Shown one piece after another: positions 34,324 through 43,453 of a DNA stretch of 64,000 nt; the first letter of the stretch is position 1, and each line of letters begins with the position of its first letter. This DNA is from Myxococcus dinghuensis (GTDB taxonomy: Bacteria; Myxococcota; Myxococcia; Myxococcales; Myxococcaceae): the NCBI RefSeq assembly GCF_024198235.1, contig NZ_JAKCFB010000044.1:1-64000 (forward strand), in the 5' to 3' direction. Under the pieces are notes generated by a model that did not search any database, was not told the DNA's origin, and worked only from the letters and a program-made list of their open reading frames with translations. A program made the translations under genes and the position numbers.

Positions 34324-35190
34324 ATGGATGCAGCGTGGTTCTGCCCGACGTTCGACTTCCGACACCACCCGCCTGACGAGGTGATGCTTCGAGGAACTCG
34401 CCTCCTGATTGAGGACATCGGCACCAAGCACGTCGACCATTGCTTCTGCGGCCGGTGTGGCGTGCCGGTTTACAGGTCGCCCACCGACGGGGAGAGGACA
34501 CTCGGTGGCCGCGTAGCGCGCCTGTCGCATTACCCTGGCTATGACCATGTTCCATGTTCCGAGCGCCCATCGAAGGCCAGCGCTACGGAGCGCGGCGCCA
34601 CTCCATCAGGACGCCCGTCCTTTGTTTCCGGGCCAGAGACGACGCTGGTGCCCGTTTGGCTGCCAGCCCGCGAAGCCCCGCGTGGACGGGGTGGAGAGAT
34701 GGGCTCTTCTCTCGACCATGAACGCAAAATGGCGCGGCCACGCGTCGCTTCAGGAGTCGCACGCTCACGCTCGAGTGCCCGGGTCAGTGTTCAGCAGATA
34801 GCGGACAGCCTGCCCGCCTTGCTCGAGAATCCCTTTGCGACAGGTGGGCGACTTCGCGACTTCATCCGTCCCATCCATCTGATTGACGGTGCGGACGAGG
34901 GAAGCGAACCAATGCTGTGGTGGGGCCGTTTACATAGCGTCAGCCATGGCAATGCGATGAATTGGCTCAACGTCCGCACGCGTGACCGCTCCCCAGCAGC
35001 TTTCTGGGTGAAGCACAGTGTGGTGCCGAAGTTCCGCTCCGCGTGGGAGGAAGACCGGATTGTCCTCGCATATGCCTCCTTCGTGAGGGAGACCAAGAAC
35101 GGGCGTCCGAAGCTGCGCTGGGACATTCATGACAAGGGGCAGATCGCCCTCGTGCCTGTAGAGCACGAATCGTGTTTGACGAATCTGTAA
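34324..35190 (+). CDS. cargo hypothetical protein upstream of element E3
   Basis: The ATG at 34324 follows GAGGAG. The 288-residue frame starts MDAAWFCPTFDFRHHPPD and includes HCFCGRCGVPVY, a possible zinc knuckle. The C-terminal 130 residues (IADSLPALLENPFATGG ... RPKLRWDIHDKGQIALV) look like a folded domain. The middle (about residues 80-140) is low in complexity and may mark a junction or decay. It runs opposite to the tail genes, between gp25 and baseplate J, and is cargo by position. Function unknown. Confidence 0.5.
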   Translation: MDAAWFCPTFDFRHHPPDEVMLRGTRLLIEDIGTKHVDHCFCGRCGVPVYRSPTDGERTLGGRVARLSHYPGYDHVPCSERPSKASATERGATPSGRPSFVSGPETTLVPVWLPAREAPRGRGGEMGSSLDHERKMARPRVASGVARSRSSARVSVQQIADSLPALLENPFATGGRLRDFIRPIHLIDGADEGSEPMLWWGRLHSVSHGNAMNWLNVRTRDRSPAAFWVKHSVVPKFRSAWEEDRIVLAYASFVRETKNGRPKLRWDIHDKGQIALVPVEHESCLTNL

Positions 35191-35245
35191 CAGGACGTGA
35201 GCGGAGTTCCCGGCGTGAGGTGGATGCAACGCTGCTACTCGCGGC

Positions 35246-35632
35246 TCAAGGTCCCCGCTGGAGGGGAACGTCGAAATCCGCTGCCGTGTCGCCCTCGCGC
35301 ACGCGCACACGAAGCGTCAGTATGGCTGCGTCCTGCTCGACGCGGATCTGCACGAGCTGGACGCCAGGCAGCCAGCGCGCGAGCGCGTCACGGACGTACA
35401 CGCGCGCCAGCTCCGCCAGCACCGTATCGTTGCGCTGGTGGCGAAGGCGCGAGAGGCCCGCGCCGAAGCTGGTGCGCCAGGGGAGCTCGCCGGTGGAGTG
35501 GGGCGTGGTGCCTTCCGTCAGCAGCACCTGCCGCACCTTCGAGGCGAGCAGCTCGGCCCCGGTGCCGGAGGCGAAGTCCCGCTTCTTGTCTCGGCCGAAG
35601 GGGACGAGGAGATTCTGGAGCACTCGACTCAT
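35246..35632 (-). CDS. gp25/W-like baseplate wedge protein
   Basis: The ATG at 35632 opens MSRVLQNLLVPFGRDKKRDF. The motif ELPWRTSFGAGLSRLRHQRN and the C-terminal LRVRVREGD strand match the GPW/gp25 family of short (about 128 aa) baseplate lysozyme-like wedge proteins. It sits between the spike and J genes, as in most contractile tails. Confidence 0.8.
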   Translation of the reverse strand: MSRVLQNLLVPFGRDKKRDFASGTGAELLASKVRQVLLTEGTTPHSTGELPWRTSFGAGLSRLRHQRNDTVLAELARVYVRDALARWLPGVQLVQIRVEQDAAILTLRVRVREGDTAADFDVPLQRGP

Positions 35633-35639
35633 GGTGTCC

Positions 35640-36311
35640 TCACGGAAGGGGGATGGCCGCGCGCACCTGCTGCAGCGTGCGGACGATGGCGTCGAGTGGT
35701 GCGATGGCGCCATCGAGCGGGCCTTCGAGGCTGGAGAAGTCCGGCACCTGGGGGCCGCCCACCAGGCCGAGGAGGACGTTGAGGAGGGCCATGAGCTGAG
35801 AGAGGGCGGCCAGGGCCTTGCCGACGTTGACGGCCTCCTGCGCGACGTTGGCCTCCGCGCAGCCGGCCACAGCCAGGAGGCCCGCGTCTCCAAGCTGGGA
35901 GGCGCGCAGCCGGGCCTGCCCGACGCTCGACAGGCGCAGTTGCAGGTGGAGGAGCTGGCCACGGGCATGGCCCAGCTCGCCCAGGACGATGTCGATGACG
36001 CCCACCGCCGCGACTGGCACCGAGAGCTGGGGGACTAGGCGGAGCAGCTTGGACACCTTCTCGGCCAGGTTCGGCAGGGCCGCGGCGATGGCTGACGGGT
36101 CCGGCGGCGGCCCCAGCGCATCCGGTATCGCCTTCACGACTTCGAAGACAGCGAGCACCGCGCCGATGATGTCGAAGAGGGGCGTGAGCGGCGCGAGCGC
36201 CGGCTGGACGGCCTGCAGGAGCTGATGGTGCTGCAAGGTGGCGCCGCCAGGCAGGGTGAGGGTTGGCGCCTCGGGCAGCGGGGGGATGTGGATGCAGATG
36301 GGCAGTGCCAT
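35640..36311 (-). CDS. hydrophobic helical baseplate-operon protein
   Basis: The 223 residues begin MALPICIHIPPLPEAPTL and continue as Ala/Leu-rich helices (IIGAVLAVFEVVKAIPDAL ...). There is no signal peptide. Position between spike V and gp25 suggests a baseplate or tail-tip function. The short Pro-rich start recalls PAAR-proximal proteins but no PAAR motif is present. Confidence 0.55.
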   Translation of the reverse strand: MALPICIHIPPLPEAPTLTLPGGATLQHHQLLQAVQPALAPLTPLFDIIGAVLAVFEVVKAIPDALGPPPDPSAIAAALPNLAEKVSKLLRLVPQLSVPVAAVGVIDIVLGELGHARGQLLHLQLRLSSVGQARLRASQLGDAGLLAVAGCAEANVAQEAVNVGKALAALSQLMALLNVLLGLVGGPQVPDFSSLEGPLDGAIAPLDAIVRTLQQVRAAIPLP

Positions 36312-36319
36312 GGGCTTCC

Positions 36320-36898
36320 TCAAATGGGCTCGGCAATGGGGCGCACCACACGCCCGGCGATGGTGACTTGGGCCGCCTCCAGGGAGATGGCGCCGACTGC
36401 GCGCAGGGTGAGGGCGGTGGTGGCCTCCAGGGTGACGGTGTTCTCCTCCGCGTCGAAGGTGAGGCAGTCGCCCGTCTTCCGGTTGGTGAGCTTCAGCTTC
36501 TTCTTCCCCGCGGACTCGTCCAACTCGACGCGGAACGTGGGCGTGGCGAGGACGCGGTTGTCGGGCGGAGACACCTGGGCTTCTTCCGGCACTTCACTCT
36601 GGCCGCCGGGCCGCCCCCAGTGCGCGCTGAGGTAGTAGGGCGCGTCGACGTCCCCCTGGTTGAAGAAGACGGCCACCTCCGCGCCCACGTGCGGCACCGC
36701 GAAGAAGCCCGTGTCCTTGGCGCCACCGCCGGAGGTACCCAGGGGCCAGGCCCAGGCGGACTCGGGCTCGAGGACACCGGGGATGCACACGCGGACGCGG
36801 CCGAGCTGCGCCTCGTCGTCGCGGCTGGTGACGTAGCCCACGTACATGCCGAGGAGGCGTGTGTCATGGGCGAGGATGTCGTCGTCGAAGGTGCTCAT
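36320..36898 (-). CDS. baseplate spike protein V (gp5/VgrG OB-fold type)
   Basis: The 192 residues show the OB-fold seen in gpV/gp5 proteins: MYVGYVTSRDDEAQLGRVRV, FAVPHVGAEVAVFFNQGD, DAPYYLSAHW. A C-terminal beta-helix-like stretch (TVTLEATTALTLRAVGAISL) fits the spike shaft. It forms the membrane-piercing tip. Confidence 0.85.
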   Translation of the reverse strand: MSTFDDDILAHDTRLLGMYVGYVTSRDDEAQLGRVRVCIPGVLEPESAWAWPLGTSGGGAKDTGFFAVPHVGAEVAVFFNQGDVDAPYYLSAHWGRPGGQSEVPEEAQVSPPDNRVLATPTFRVELDESAGKKKLKLTNRKTGDCLTFDAEENTVTLEATTALTLRAVGAISLEAAQVTIAGRVVRPIAEPI

Positions 36899-36908
36899 GG
36901 TGGGCTCG

Positions 36909-38192
36909 CTACCTGGGGAGACTCATTCCGGCTTCCGGGTCCTCGACACCGATGGGCTGCCCGTCGCGGCGGTACTCGATGTACCGGGTGCCGGTGTCCC
37001 TCTCGAAGGCCTCGACTTCCTTCAGTGCCCCCGTCGTCTCGGGCGCGCTGGTGTTGGGCTGGCCGCCCTGGGGCTGGCCTTGCTTCTCGGGGCTGGCTTG
37101 CTGCCGGCGGCCGGTGCCGTCGCGCGACAGCTTCAACTCCGTGGTGTAGCCGGAGGAGGAGAGGACGTGCTTCGCCTCGGTGACGTAATACTTCCCGGAG
37201 AGGAAGCTGGAGATGCCGCGCACCTCCACCACGGACTTGGCGCGCAAGGCGGGGTTGCCCACCACCTGGAGGGACAGCTTCACCGTGCCGGCTTCGGCGC
37301 GTCGGAAGCGGGCCTCGGACTCGCGCTGGGCTTGAGCAGGTGTCGAGGCGGAGGTGGGCTGGACGCTGGTGGTGCTGTTGCGGAGCTGCAGCGACGTGGT
37401 GCCCGTGCGCTTGTCCACCACCTCGAGGAAGTCCGCGAGGGTGGTGCGCTCCACCGTGCCACTGCTCGACTCGGCCTCGATGTTCGCCTTGGCCATGGCG
37501 TCCCGGCCACGCACGTCCACCTTGCCCACGCGGCGGCCCAGCTCCGACTCGACGTTGACGGAGAGGATGTCGCCCCGGCCCGCGTCGGCGTACCACCACA
37601 GCACCTGGGCAGGCGCGGCGGCCTGGTTGCGCGGGCCGAAGGTGAGGCCCTTGTCGTCGACGTGGAACTCGAACTCCTCCCGGGCGGCCAGGCGCCGCAG
37701 AAAGCGCGCGTCTGTCTCCCCGGCCTGGTGGATGGTGTCGAAGGTTTCTCCGGTGTCCTCGACGTGGACGGAGTCCTCCTCGTAGCCGTACTCGGCGGCC
37801 ACCTCGCGCACCACCTGGGCGCGCGTCTTGCCCTTCCAGGTGCGCGCCTTCGCCTCGCGGTGCATGAGGGCGGAGAGCGCCTGGCCCTCGACGGTGAGGA
37901 GTTGGAAGCCTTTCAGCTTCTTGATGACGACGCGCCGAGGCGGCGCCATGAGGCCCGGGTAGCCCCAGGACACTTCCAGCACCGCGCCGCCCACGAGCTC
38001 GGCCCTGTCGAAGAGCGCCAGGTCGAAGTTGTCCAGTTGGAGGGACAGCTTGTCGGCCTTCTTCGCGGAGTCCTCGAAGGTGAGGCCGAGGACACGGCCC
38101 TCAAGGGAGAGGGGCTCACCGCTGCGGGCCTTCTCGTGTGCCAGCAGGGTGAGGCGCACGCCAGGCGCGCTCCTGTCGAGGGGCCGCGTCAT
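36909..38192 (-). CDS. phage late control D / hub protein
   Basis: The ATG at 38192 opens MTRPLDRSAPGVRLTLLAHE. The body (427 aa) has the gpD/gp27 hub layout: DKLSLQLDNFDLALFDR, WGYPGLMAPPRRVVIKKLKG, QVVREVAAEYG, ETDARFLRRLAAREEFEFHV and SFLSGKYYVTEAKHVLSSSG. It starts within the stop of the upstream LysM-like gene (4-base overlap). It is the hub joining tube and spike. Confidence 0.8.
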   Translation of the reverse strand: MTRPLDRSAPGVRLTLLAHEKARSGEPLSLEGRVLGLTFEDSAKKADKLSLQLDNFDLALFDRAELVGGAVLEVSWGYPGLMAPPRRVVIKKLKGFQLLTVEGQALSALMHREAKARTWKGKTRAQVVREVAAEYGYEEDSVHVEDTGETFDTIHQAGETDARFLRRLAAREEFEFHVDDKGLTFGPRNQAAAPAQVLWWYADAGRGDILSVNVESELGRRVGKVDVRGRDAMAKANIEAESSSGTVERTTLADFLEVVDKRTGTTSLQLRNSTTSVQPTSASTPAQAQRESEARFRRAEAGTVKLSLQVVGNPALRAKSVVEVRGISSFLSGKYYVTEAKHVLSSSGYTTELKLSRDGTGRRQQASPEKQGQPQGGQPNTSAPETTGALKEVEAFERDTGTRYIEYRRDGQPIGVEDPEAGMSLPR

Positions 38193-38530
38193 TCGCTGGC
38201 CCTCCGTCGCTGCTCGCTGAGGATGACGTCGGTGAGGACACGCAGCGAGGGGATGTAGACGCGCCGCCCGGCTTCCAGCTCCAGCGTCGCGTCGATGATG
38301 GGCTCCGGCTGGAAGTCGGCGATGGCCCACCAGAAGCCGCAGGCGCGCGGGAGAGGCGCGAAGTAGCGGCCGGCGAGGCCCCAGAGGGAGTCGCCCTCGG
38401 CGATGAGGTGGACGCGCGTGTCCGCGTGCGGCTGGAAGCCGTAAGGCACCCTCTCGCTGAGGAAGAGGTGGCCGGCCTCATCCCGCAGGCCGAGGGAGAA
38501 GGAGTAGCGGCTGCCGGCGTGAGGAGCCAC
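38189..38530 (-). CDS. LysM-like tail protein (gpX type)
   Basis: The GTG at 38530 overlaps the previous stop by one base (TAGTG). The 113 residues contain VHLIAEGDSLWGLAGRYF, a LysM core, and AGRRVYIPSLRVLTDV. Such proteins connect tube and hub in contractile tails. Confidence 0.75.
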   Translation of the reverse strand: MAPHAGSRYSFSLGLRDEAGHLFLSERVPYGFQPHADTRVHLIAEGDSLWGLAGRYFAPLPRACGFWWAIADFQPEPIIDATLELEAGRRVYIPSLRVLTDVILSEQRRRASE

Positions 38531-39042
38531 TACGGCACCTCCTGACGGAGCTGCTCGGAGGTGACGCGGGTATCCAGCACCTCCTCGAAGGTGACGGTGG
38601 CGGTGTAGACGAGGACGCGGCCGTCGACGGCGAGCTGGCGGTACTGGAACTCCACGCTGGCGACGACGCACTCGACGGTGAGGAGGCCGGGCCAGAGGAC
38701 GAGGACACGCGGCGGTGCCGTCGCCAGCACACCCTCGGTGCCCGCCGGGGGCACGGTGAGGGCACGCAGGAAGCCGCGGAACGCCATGATGTTGGAGGCG
38801 TCGGCCTGCTGCGTGGCGAAGAAGGCGTCGAGGTAGAACTCCACGCCTGCCAGTTGCCGGTTGGAGGTGCCCTGAAACTGGAGCACCTGGTGGGAGAGGC
38901 CAGGCACCGCCAGGCGGTTCCAATTCACCTGGAGCTTCTCTGTGAGCTGGGTGGGGTTGAAGAGGCACTCCATGGCCTCGCCGGTGAGGACATTCACGAG
39001 GAGGCAGCGCGGAGGACGGGCAAGGCCGGCGGCGAAGGACAC
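38530..39042 (-). CDS. CIS-tube-like tail protein
   Basis: The 170 residues carry ECLFNPTQLTEKLQVNW, NRQLAGVEFYLDAFFATQ and RVLVYTATVTFEEVLDT, the layout of the tube-initiator/CIS-tube family that also occurs in extracellular contractile injection systems. It follows the tape measure and precedes the LysM gene, as expected. Confidence 0.75.
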   Translation of the reverse strand: MSFAAGLARPPRCLLVNVLTGEAMECLFNPTQLTEKLQVNWNRLAVPGLSHQVLQFQGTSNRQLAGVEFYLDAFFATQQADASNIMAFRGFLRALTVPPAGTEGVLATAPPRVLVLWPGLLTVECVVASVEFQYRQLAVDGRVLVYTATVTFEEVLDTRVTSEQLRQEVP

Positions 39043-39056
39043 GTGGGGCCTGCCTC

Positions 39057-41750
39057 TCAGTAAGACGCCATGGGGGAGAAGCTGCGGGAGGCGGCGTCCC
39101 TCTCAGCGCGCGCCGTGGCCTGGGCAAGCACCTCGCCGTCCACCTGGACACTCACGAGGACGGGCGCGGCGGGAGTCGAGGCTGGCTGCGAGGAGAGCAC
39201 CTCGGGCTGGGGCAGCGAGGCTTGGAGGGCCGCCACCGCCGGCATGGACGAGGACTCCAGGGGCCAGTCCACTGGCGCGGTGGGCGAGGCCGTGGTGACG
39301 ACGGACGCGGGTGCGGCAGCGCTGCCGGTGGCTTCCTCAAGGCCGAAGGCGACGGACAAGTCCCGGTGGAGGCCCAGCCGAGCCGTCCGCAGGGCTTGCT
39401 GGAGCCCCGTGTCCGTGCCGAAGAGGCTCGCCACCGCGTCCACGACACCGAGGATGGCGCCCACCAGCTCCAAGAGGACGCCGGAGATGGCGTCGACCGT
39501 GCCGAAGACGATGAGCCGCAGCCCTGTCCACGCCTCGGCCCAGTTGCCGGTGAGTGCCCCGCCCAGCGTCAACACCACGCCCCAGAAGATGTCGACGATG
39601 CCGGAGAAGGCCGCCAGGGCTGCGTTGAGGACGCCTCCCACCACGGACACCACGAGGGAGACTGCGGACACCAGCACGCCCACGACGGTGGTGATGTTGC
39701 CGATGGCAAACCCGATGGCCTGCCCCATGGCCACCCAGATGCTGCTGCCGTCCCTCGCGGCGGAGCTGGTGCCCAGGAGGCCAGAGAGCGCCCCACCGAG
39801 GACGCGGCCCAGGTGCGCCAGGCTGCCCAGAAGGACGTCGACACCGGCCTTCATGTAGCCCCACTGCCCCGCCAGCCCTTCGGCCACCTCGGCACCGGCC
39901 GTCATGCCCATGACGACGAAGTCGAAGACGCGGGCGAGGGCGCGTCCCACGGTGGCCCCCGCCTCGCCGAAGGCGGCGAACTTCGCGGCGGCCGTGGCCG
40001 CGTCATCCCTCTCGGAGAGGAAGCCCAGCGCCGCGCCCACCCGCCCCAGCGTCGCCTGGAAGGCGTCAAGGGTGGGGCGCGCGGCCTCCAGGCCAGCGGA
40101 GAAGCCGTCGGCGATACCAGAGAAGAAGCTGTGGATGCGGTGCGCCCACAGGTAGACGTTGATGAGGAAGTCCTTCAGGCCGGCGTTCTCCGCGCGGCCC
40201 AGCTCCTCTCGCACCGAGGCGGAGAAGCCTCCGTCCTCGAAGAGCTGGACGAGGCCGCGGAAGGCGAGCGTCACCTGCTCCTGCACACGCCGGACGAAGT
40301 CGCCCAGGCCACCGAGGTTGTGACGGAAGGCGTAGGCGAGGCCGGCTGCGGCGACGCCCAGGAGGACGACAGCGCCCACGGCCGGAAGCACCGTGGCGAG
40401 AAGGCCACCCAGCGTGAGGCCCAGCACCTTGAGGCCCACCACCATCAGCGCCAGGCCCACCTTCGCGGCGATGACTGTGCCGACGAGGGTAGCCAGGGCA
40501 CCAGCTCCGAGCGCGAAGGCTGCGAAGGCGCGCTTCACCGGTCCGGGCAACGCCTGGAAGACACCCAGCACCTGCTGCACCGCGCTGGCGAAAAGGGTGA
40601 CGAGGGGCTTCAGCACCTGGCTGAAGGGCTCTCCGAGAACGATGGCCAGCGTCTCCAGGTTCCCGGACAACAGCGTCTTCTGCCCCTCGAAGGTGTCCAG
40701 CATCTGCTCGCGGAACTTCGTGGCCGTGCCGCCCGCATTCTCGAACTGGTCGCGCAGGTACTTGAGGGCATCGGCGCCTCGGACGACTTCGCCGGTGTCC
40801 TTGCGGATGCCGTTGGAGAACTGCGTGAGGATGGCATTCACGCCACCGAGCGCTTCGCGGCCGAACGCCTTCAACAGGAACGCGGAGCGCTGCGCCGCCG
40901 TCATGCGCTCAAGGGCGGGCGACAGCTTGTCGAGGATGCCAAGGAAGGAGAGGAAGTTGCCCTTGGAGTCGGTGACAGCAACGCCCAGTCCACGCAGGTG
41001 CTTCTGCACTTGTGGATCCGCCATGCGCTCCATGGCCACGGCCACGGCGGTGGAGGCGCGCTCCACGCCGGGGACGACATTCTTGACCAACCCCAACGCG
41101 ATGAGCGTCTCGGGCAGGGACTGATTGAGGGCCTGCGCACCACGCGCGGCGGTGCCGAGGGCCAGGGGTAGTTCGTTCGCGCTCAAGGCGAAGACGTTGA
41201 CGGCCTGGAGCATCTGGTCGACGGAGATAGCGGCCTTGTCGGTGGAGATGCCGAAGGCCTTCATTGCTTGGCTGGCCAAGCCCGCTGCGCCCTGGGGCGT
41301 CAGCTCTCCCAGCGAGCCACCCGCCAGGTCCAACACCGGCAGCAGCAGCTTCATGGCCTCCGCGGCTGTGAAGCCGGCCTGGGTGAGCTCGCGCAGGCCC
41401 AGCACGGACTCGGTGGGGGTGAATTGCGTGGCGAGGCTTGCCTTGATGGCCGCGTCACGGAGTTGCCCAAGCACTTCAGCCGAGGCGCCAGAGACGGCGC
41501 CCACGCCCGCCACGGCCTGCTCGAATTGGCCGGCGGTGTTGGCCAGGGACAGCGACGCGCCCAGGGTGACGGCGCCCGCCGTGAAGAGGGACATGGCGAC
41601 GCCGAGCCGCTGGAAGGCACCCTCAATGCGCGCGGTGCCCAACCCCACGCGCCTGTCCATGCGCGTGAAGTTGACCTCCACCTGGGAGAAGACTCCGGAG
41701 GCCAAGTCCCGTGCCGTGAGGACGAAGCCGAGGCCGAGGTTGTTGAGCAT
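39057..41750 (-). CDS. tail tape measure protein
   Basis: The 897 residues are almost entirely helical with Ala/Gly/Val-rich hydrophobic segments (TVLPAVGAVVLLGVAAAGLA and others). The N-terminus (LGLGFVLTARDLASGVFSQV ... AGAVTLGASLSLANTAGQFE) and LGLVKNVVPGVERASTAVAV match the TP901-type core. The length predicts a medium contractile tail. The antisense strand is open over most of this gene because of its codon composition; I do not treat that as a gene. Confidence 0.9.
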   Translation of the reverse strand: MLNNLGLGFVLTARDLASGVFSQVEVNFTRMDRRVGLGTARIEGAFQRLGVAMSLFTAGAVTLGASLSLANTAGQFEQAVAGVGAVSGASAEVLGQLRDAAIKASLATQFTPTESVLGLRELTQAGFTAAEAMKLLLPVLDLAGGSLGELTPQGAAGLASQAMKAFGISTDKAAISVDQMLQAVNVFALSANELPLALGTAARGAQALNQSLPETLIALGLVKNVVPGVERASTAVAVAMERMADPQVQKHLRGLGVAVTDSKGNFLSFLGILDKLSPALERMTAAQRSAFLLKAFGREALGGVNAILTQFSNGIRKDTGEVVRGADALKYLRDQFENAGGTATKFREQMLDTFEGQKTLLSGNLETLAIVLGEPFSQVLKPLVTLFASAVQQVLGVFQALPGPVKRAFAAFALGAGALATLVGTVIAAKVGLALMVVGLKVLGLTLGGLLATVLPAVGAVVLLGVAAAGLAYAFRHNLGGLGDFVRRVQEQVTLAFRGLVQLFEDGGFSASVREELGRAENAGLKDFLINVYLWAHRIHSFFSGIADGFSAGLEAARPTLDAFQATLGRVGAALGFLSERDDAATAAAKFAAFGEAGATVGRALARVFDFVVMGMTAGAEVAEGLAGQWGYMKAGVDVLLGSLAHLGRVLGGALSGLLGTSSAARDGSSIWVAMGQAIGFAIGNITTVVGVLVSAVSLVVSVVGGVLNAALAAFSGIVDIFWGVVLTLGGALTGNWAEAWTGLRLIVFGTVDAISGVLLELVGAILGVVDAVASLFGTDTGLQQALRTARLGLHRDLSVAFGLEEATGSAAAPASVVTTASPTAPVDWPLESSSMPAVAALQASLPQPEVLSSQPASTPAAPVLVSVQVDGEVLAQATARAERDAASRSFSPMASY

Positions 41751-41753
41751 GCG

Positions 41754-41945
41754 TTACCTCCGCTTCGCGGCCTTCTCCAGCGCCTTGGCTTCCTGGGCGC
41801 GCTGCTGGCCGATGCGTTCGAGCAGCCAGTCCCTGTCCGAGGTGGGCAGCTCCAGGGCGTCACTGAGGGGGGCTGCGAGGCCGCTGCCTCCGTGCTGGTG
41901 CCAGCACAGTTGGAAGAGGCCCTCGCGCCACGTCTCCAGCGTCAC
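41754..41945 (-). CDS. short chaperone-like protein before the tape measure
   Basis: The GTG at 41945 overlaps the upstream stop as GTGA and gives 63 residues (VTLETWREGLFQLCWHQHGG ...). Alternatively it is reached by a -1 frameshift from the upstream gene: the frame is open for another 38 codons upstream. Two-frame products before the tape measure are typical of tail assembly chaperones (G/GT). Confidence 0.6.
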   Translation of the reverse strand: MTLETWREGLFQLCWHQHGGSGLAAPLSDALELPTSDRDWLLERIGQQRAQEAKALEKAAKRR

Positions 41946-42715
41946 ACCGGGGAAGAGGTGGAGCGCTCCCGGCGCCTCGTCGTCCGTTGCGTCCCCGGAA
42001 GGAAGAAGCCCCGGTCGAAAGGGAGCTCCACCTCCTGGCGCATGAGGCACTCGGGGCACTCGACTTCGAGGGTGGTGTCCACGCCGCAGTCGACGGCGTC
42101 AAACTCGTCGACGAGGAAGTCGGCGTCGCGCAGGCTCAAGTCTTCAAGGAAGCGGCGCTTGTCGCGCGCTTCCACGCCGTCGACATCCTGCACCCGGTAG
42201 GCGAGGACGGAGGACAGCAGTTTCTCGGGCGCCGCACGCTGGAGCTGCGGCAGCCGCCGCTCGTCCTCCCCCGTCAGCAGCTTGAAGCGCACGCGCGTGC
42301 CAGAGTCCGGCAGCGTCGTCTCGAAGCGGTTGCCGGCAATGAAGGCCGCGCGGCTCGTGTCCGAGAGGGCGCGCACCGGCAGTTGCGTCAAGTCCAGCTC
42401 CCAGTCGATGCGGGCCCGGCAGGCAGCATTCTGGCAGGGGACGGCGAAGGCGTACTCGGGGCCGTAGGTGAGGACGCGCACCTGGAGGAGCGCGTAGAAG
42501 CGGTCCCCCTGCAGCACCCGGCCCCAGTCCACCTTCCCATCAGGGAAGGCGTAGGGTCCTGCTTCCACCAACTCCTCCCAGCACGACGAGAGCAGCTCGT
42601 CCACCTGGCCGCCGCTCTTCGCCAGCTTGCGGTCCGCGAGGACGCGCTCCTCGCGCACCTTCATGCCGCGGATGCGGCCCGTCAGCCCCGAGGGGCATGA
42701 GATGATGTTCGCCAT
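41942..42715 (-). CDS. tail assembly protein (baseplate hub/chaperone type) with zinc-like Cys pairs
   Basis: The 257 residues start MANIISCPSGLTGRIRGMKV and contain PCQNAACRARI and VECPECLMRQEV, two Cys pairs. The position before the tape measure, and the resemblance to proteins annotated as T4 gp26-like hub or tail chaperones in prophages, suggest an assembly role. It is preceded by element E4 and GGAGGA. Confidence 0.65.
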   Translation of the reverse strand: MANIISCPSGLTGRIRGMKVREERVLADRKLAKSGGQVDELLSSCWEELVEAGPYAFPDGKVDWGRVLQGDRFYALLQVRVLTYGPEYAFAVPCQNAACRARIDWELDLTQLPVRALSDTSRAAFIAGNRFETTLPDSGTRVRFKLLTGEDERRLPQLQRAAPEKLLSSVLAYRVQDVDGVEARDKRRFLEDLSLRDADFLVDEFDAVDCGVDTTLEVECPECLMRQEVELPFDRGFFLPGTQRTTRRRERSTSSPV

Positions 42716-42732
42716 GTCCTTCCTCCGGAAAG

Positions 42733-42764
42733 GACAAAGGCCTCGGGCGGCAAATCGGGGACAT
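42733..42764 (-). promoter_or_regulatory. 32-nt phage element E4
   Basis: Minus strand: ATGTCCCCGA, TTTG, spacer, AGGCCTTTGTC, then 6 nt to CGGAGGA and the ATG at 42715. Confidence 0.8.
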
Positions 42765-42808
42765 CAAAGGAGGACGGGTGGCTGGAAGGGCAGGGTAGAG
42801 TCCGTCTC

Positions 42809-43453
42809 ATGCCCGCCGATATCATCCCGTTGGAGTTCGCTCGTTGGCTTCGTGACCACCCGGAGAAGGCCCGTCGTCTTATCGCCTGCCTTGAGGCATG
42901 GGGGGCGCTGAAGACGCTTGGGGACATGATGGACTGGGCCGTTGAAGAGGGGTACCGAAGGGATAGCCCTGTGACGCCGGAGTTGAAGGCGAAGACACGT
43001 GCGGAAGCGCTCGACGTCCTGCGCAGCGTCTTCACCGACCTCGGAGCGGTGCTGCCGAAGAGGCTCAGCCAGCAGAAAGAAGACAAGTTGCTTGAGATGG
43101 GCGTCAGCGCCGTCTACTCCAACCTGCATCCGGAGCCGCCCGCGGCACAGTCCGAACCTGCGGACTCTCCCCGGCTATTTGCCGTCCAGTGGCCTGACCG
43201 AACGGTCAGCTTCGTCTACGCGCGCACCAGGATGGAGGCTGTCCTCACCCTGGATGGGTGGATTGCCGACTGCGCTCCGGATGAGCTGGTTGAAGTGGAT
43301 TCGCAAGTGGCACTGACGTTGCGCCCGAAGAAGGTCCGGGGCGGTGACGTGCAGATGGATTTGGAGGGCGTGGATGAGGGGCTCGACGAGTTCATGTCTG
43401 AGCAGTTTCCGAGCTTCTTCAAGGTGCCGAAGCCCAAGAAGAAGCGCGGGTGA
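42809..43453 (+). CDS. cargo hypothetical protein upstream of element E4
   Basis: The 214 residues (MPADIIPLEFARWLRDHPEK ...) end in a Lys-rich tail (KVPKPKKKRG). The plus-strand orientation, with the stop codon abutting the tail-tube stop, marks it as an insertion between tube and chaperone genes. No domain recognised; the acidic DLEGVDEGLDEFMSE segment before the basic tail is notable. Confidence 0.55.
   Translation: MPADIIPLEFARWLRDHPEKARRLIACLEAWGALKTLGDMMDWAVEEGYRRDSPVTPELKAKTRAEALDVLRSVFTDLGAVLPKRLSQQKEDKLLEMGVSAVYSNLHPEPPAAQSEPADSPRLFAVQWPDRTVSFVYARTRMEAVLTLDGWIADCAPDELVEVDSQVALTLRPKKVRGGDVQMDLEGVDEGLDEFMSEQFPSFFKVPKPKKKRG

Noticed and set aside
39222..41171. 649-codon plus-strand frame opposite the tape measure gene
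   Set aside because: Antisense shadow of the tape measure gene: His/Arg/Glu-rich with no start context or motifs.
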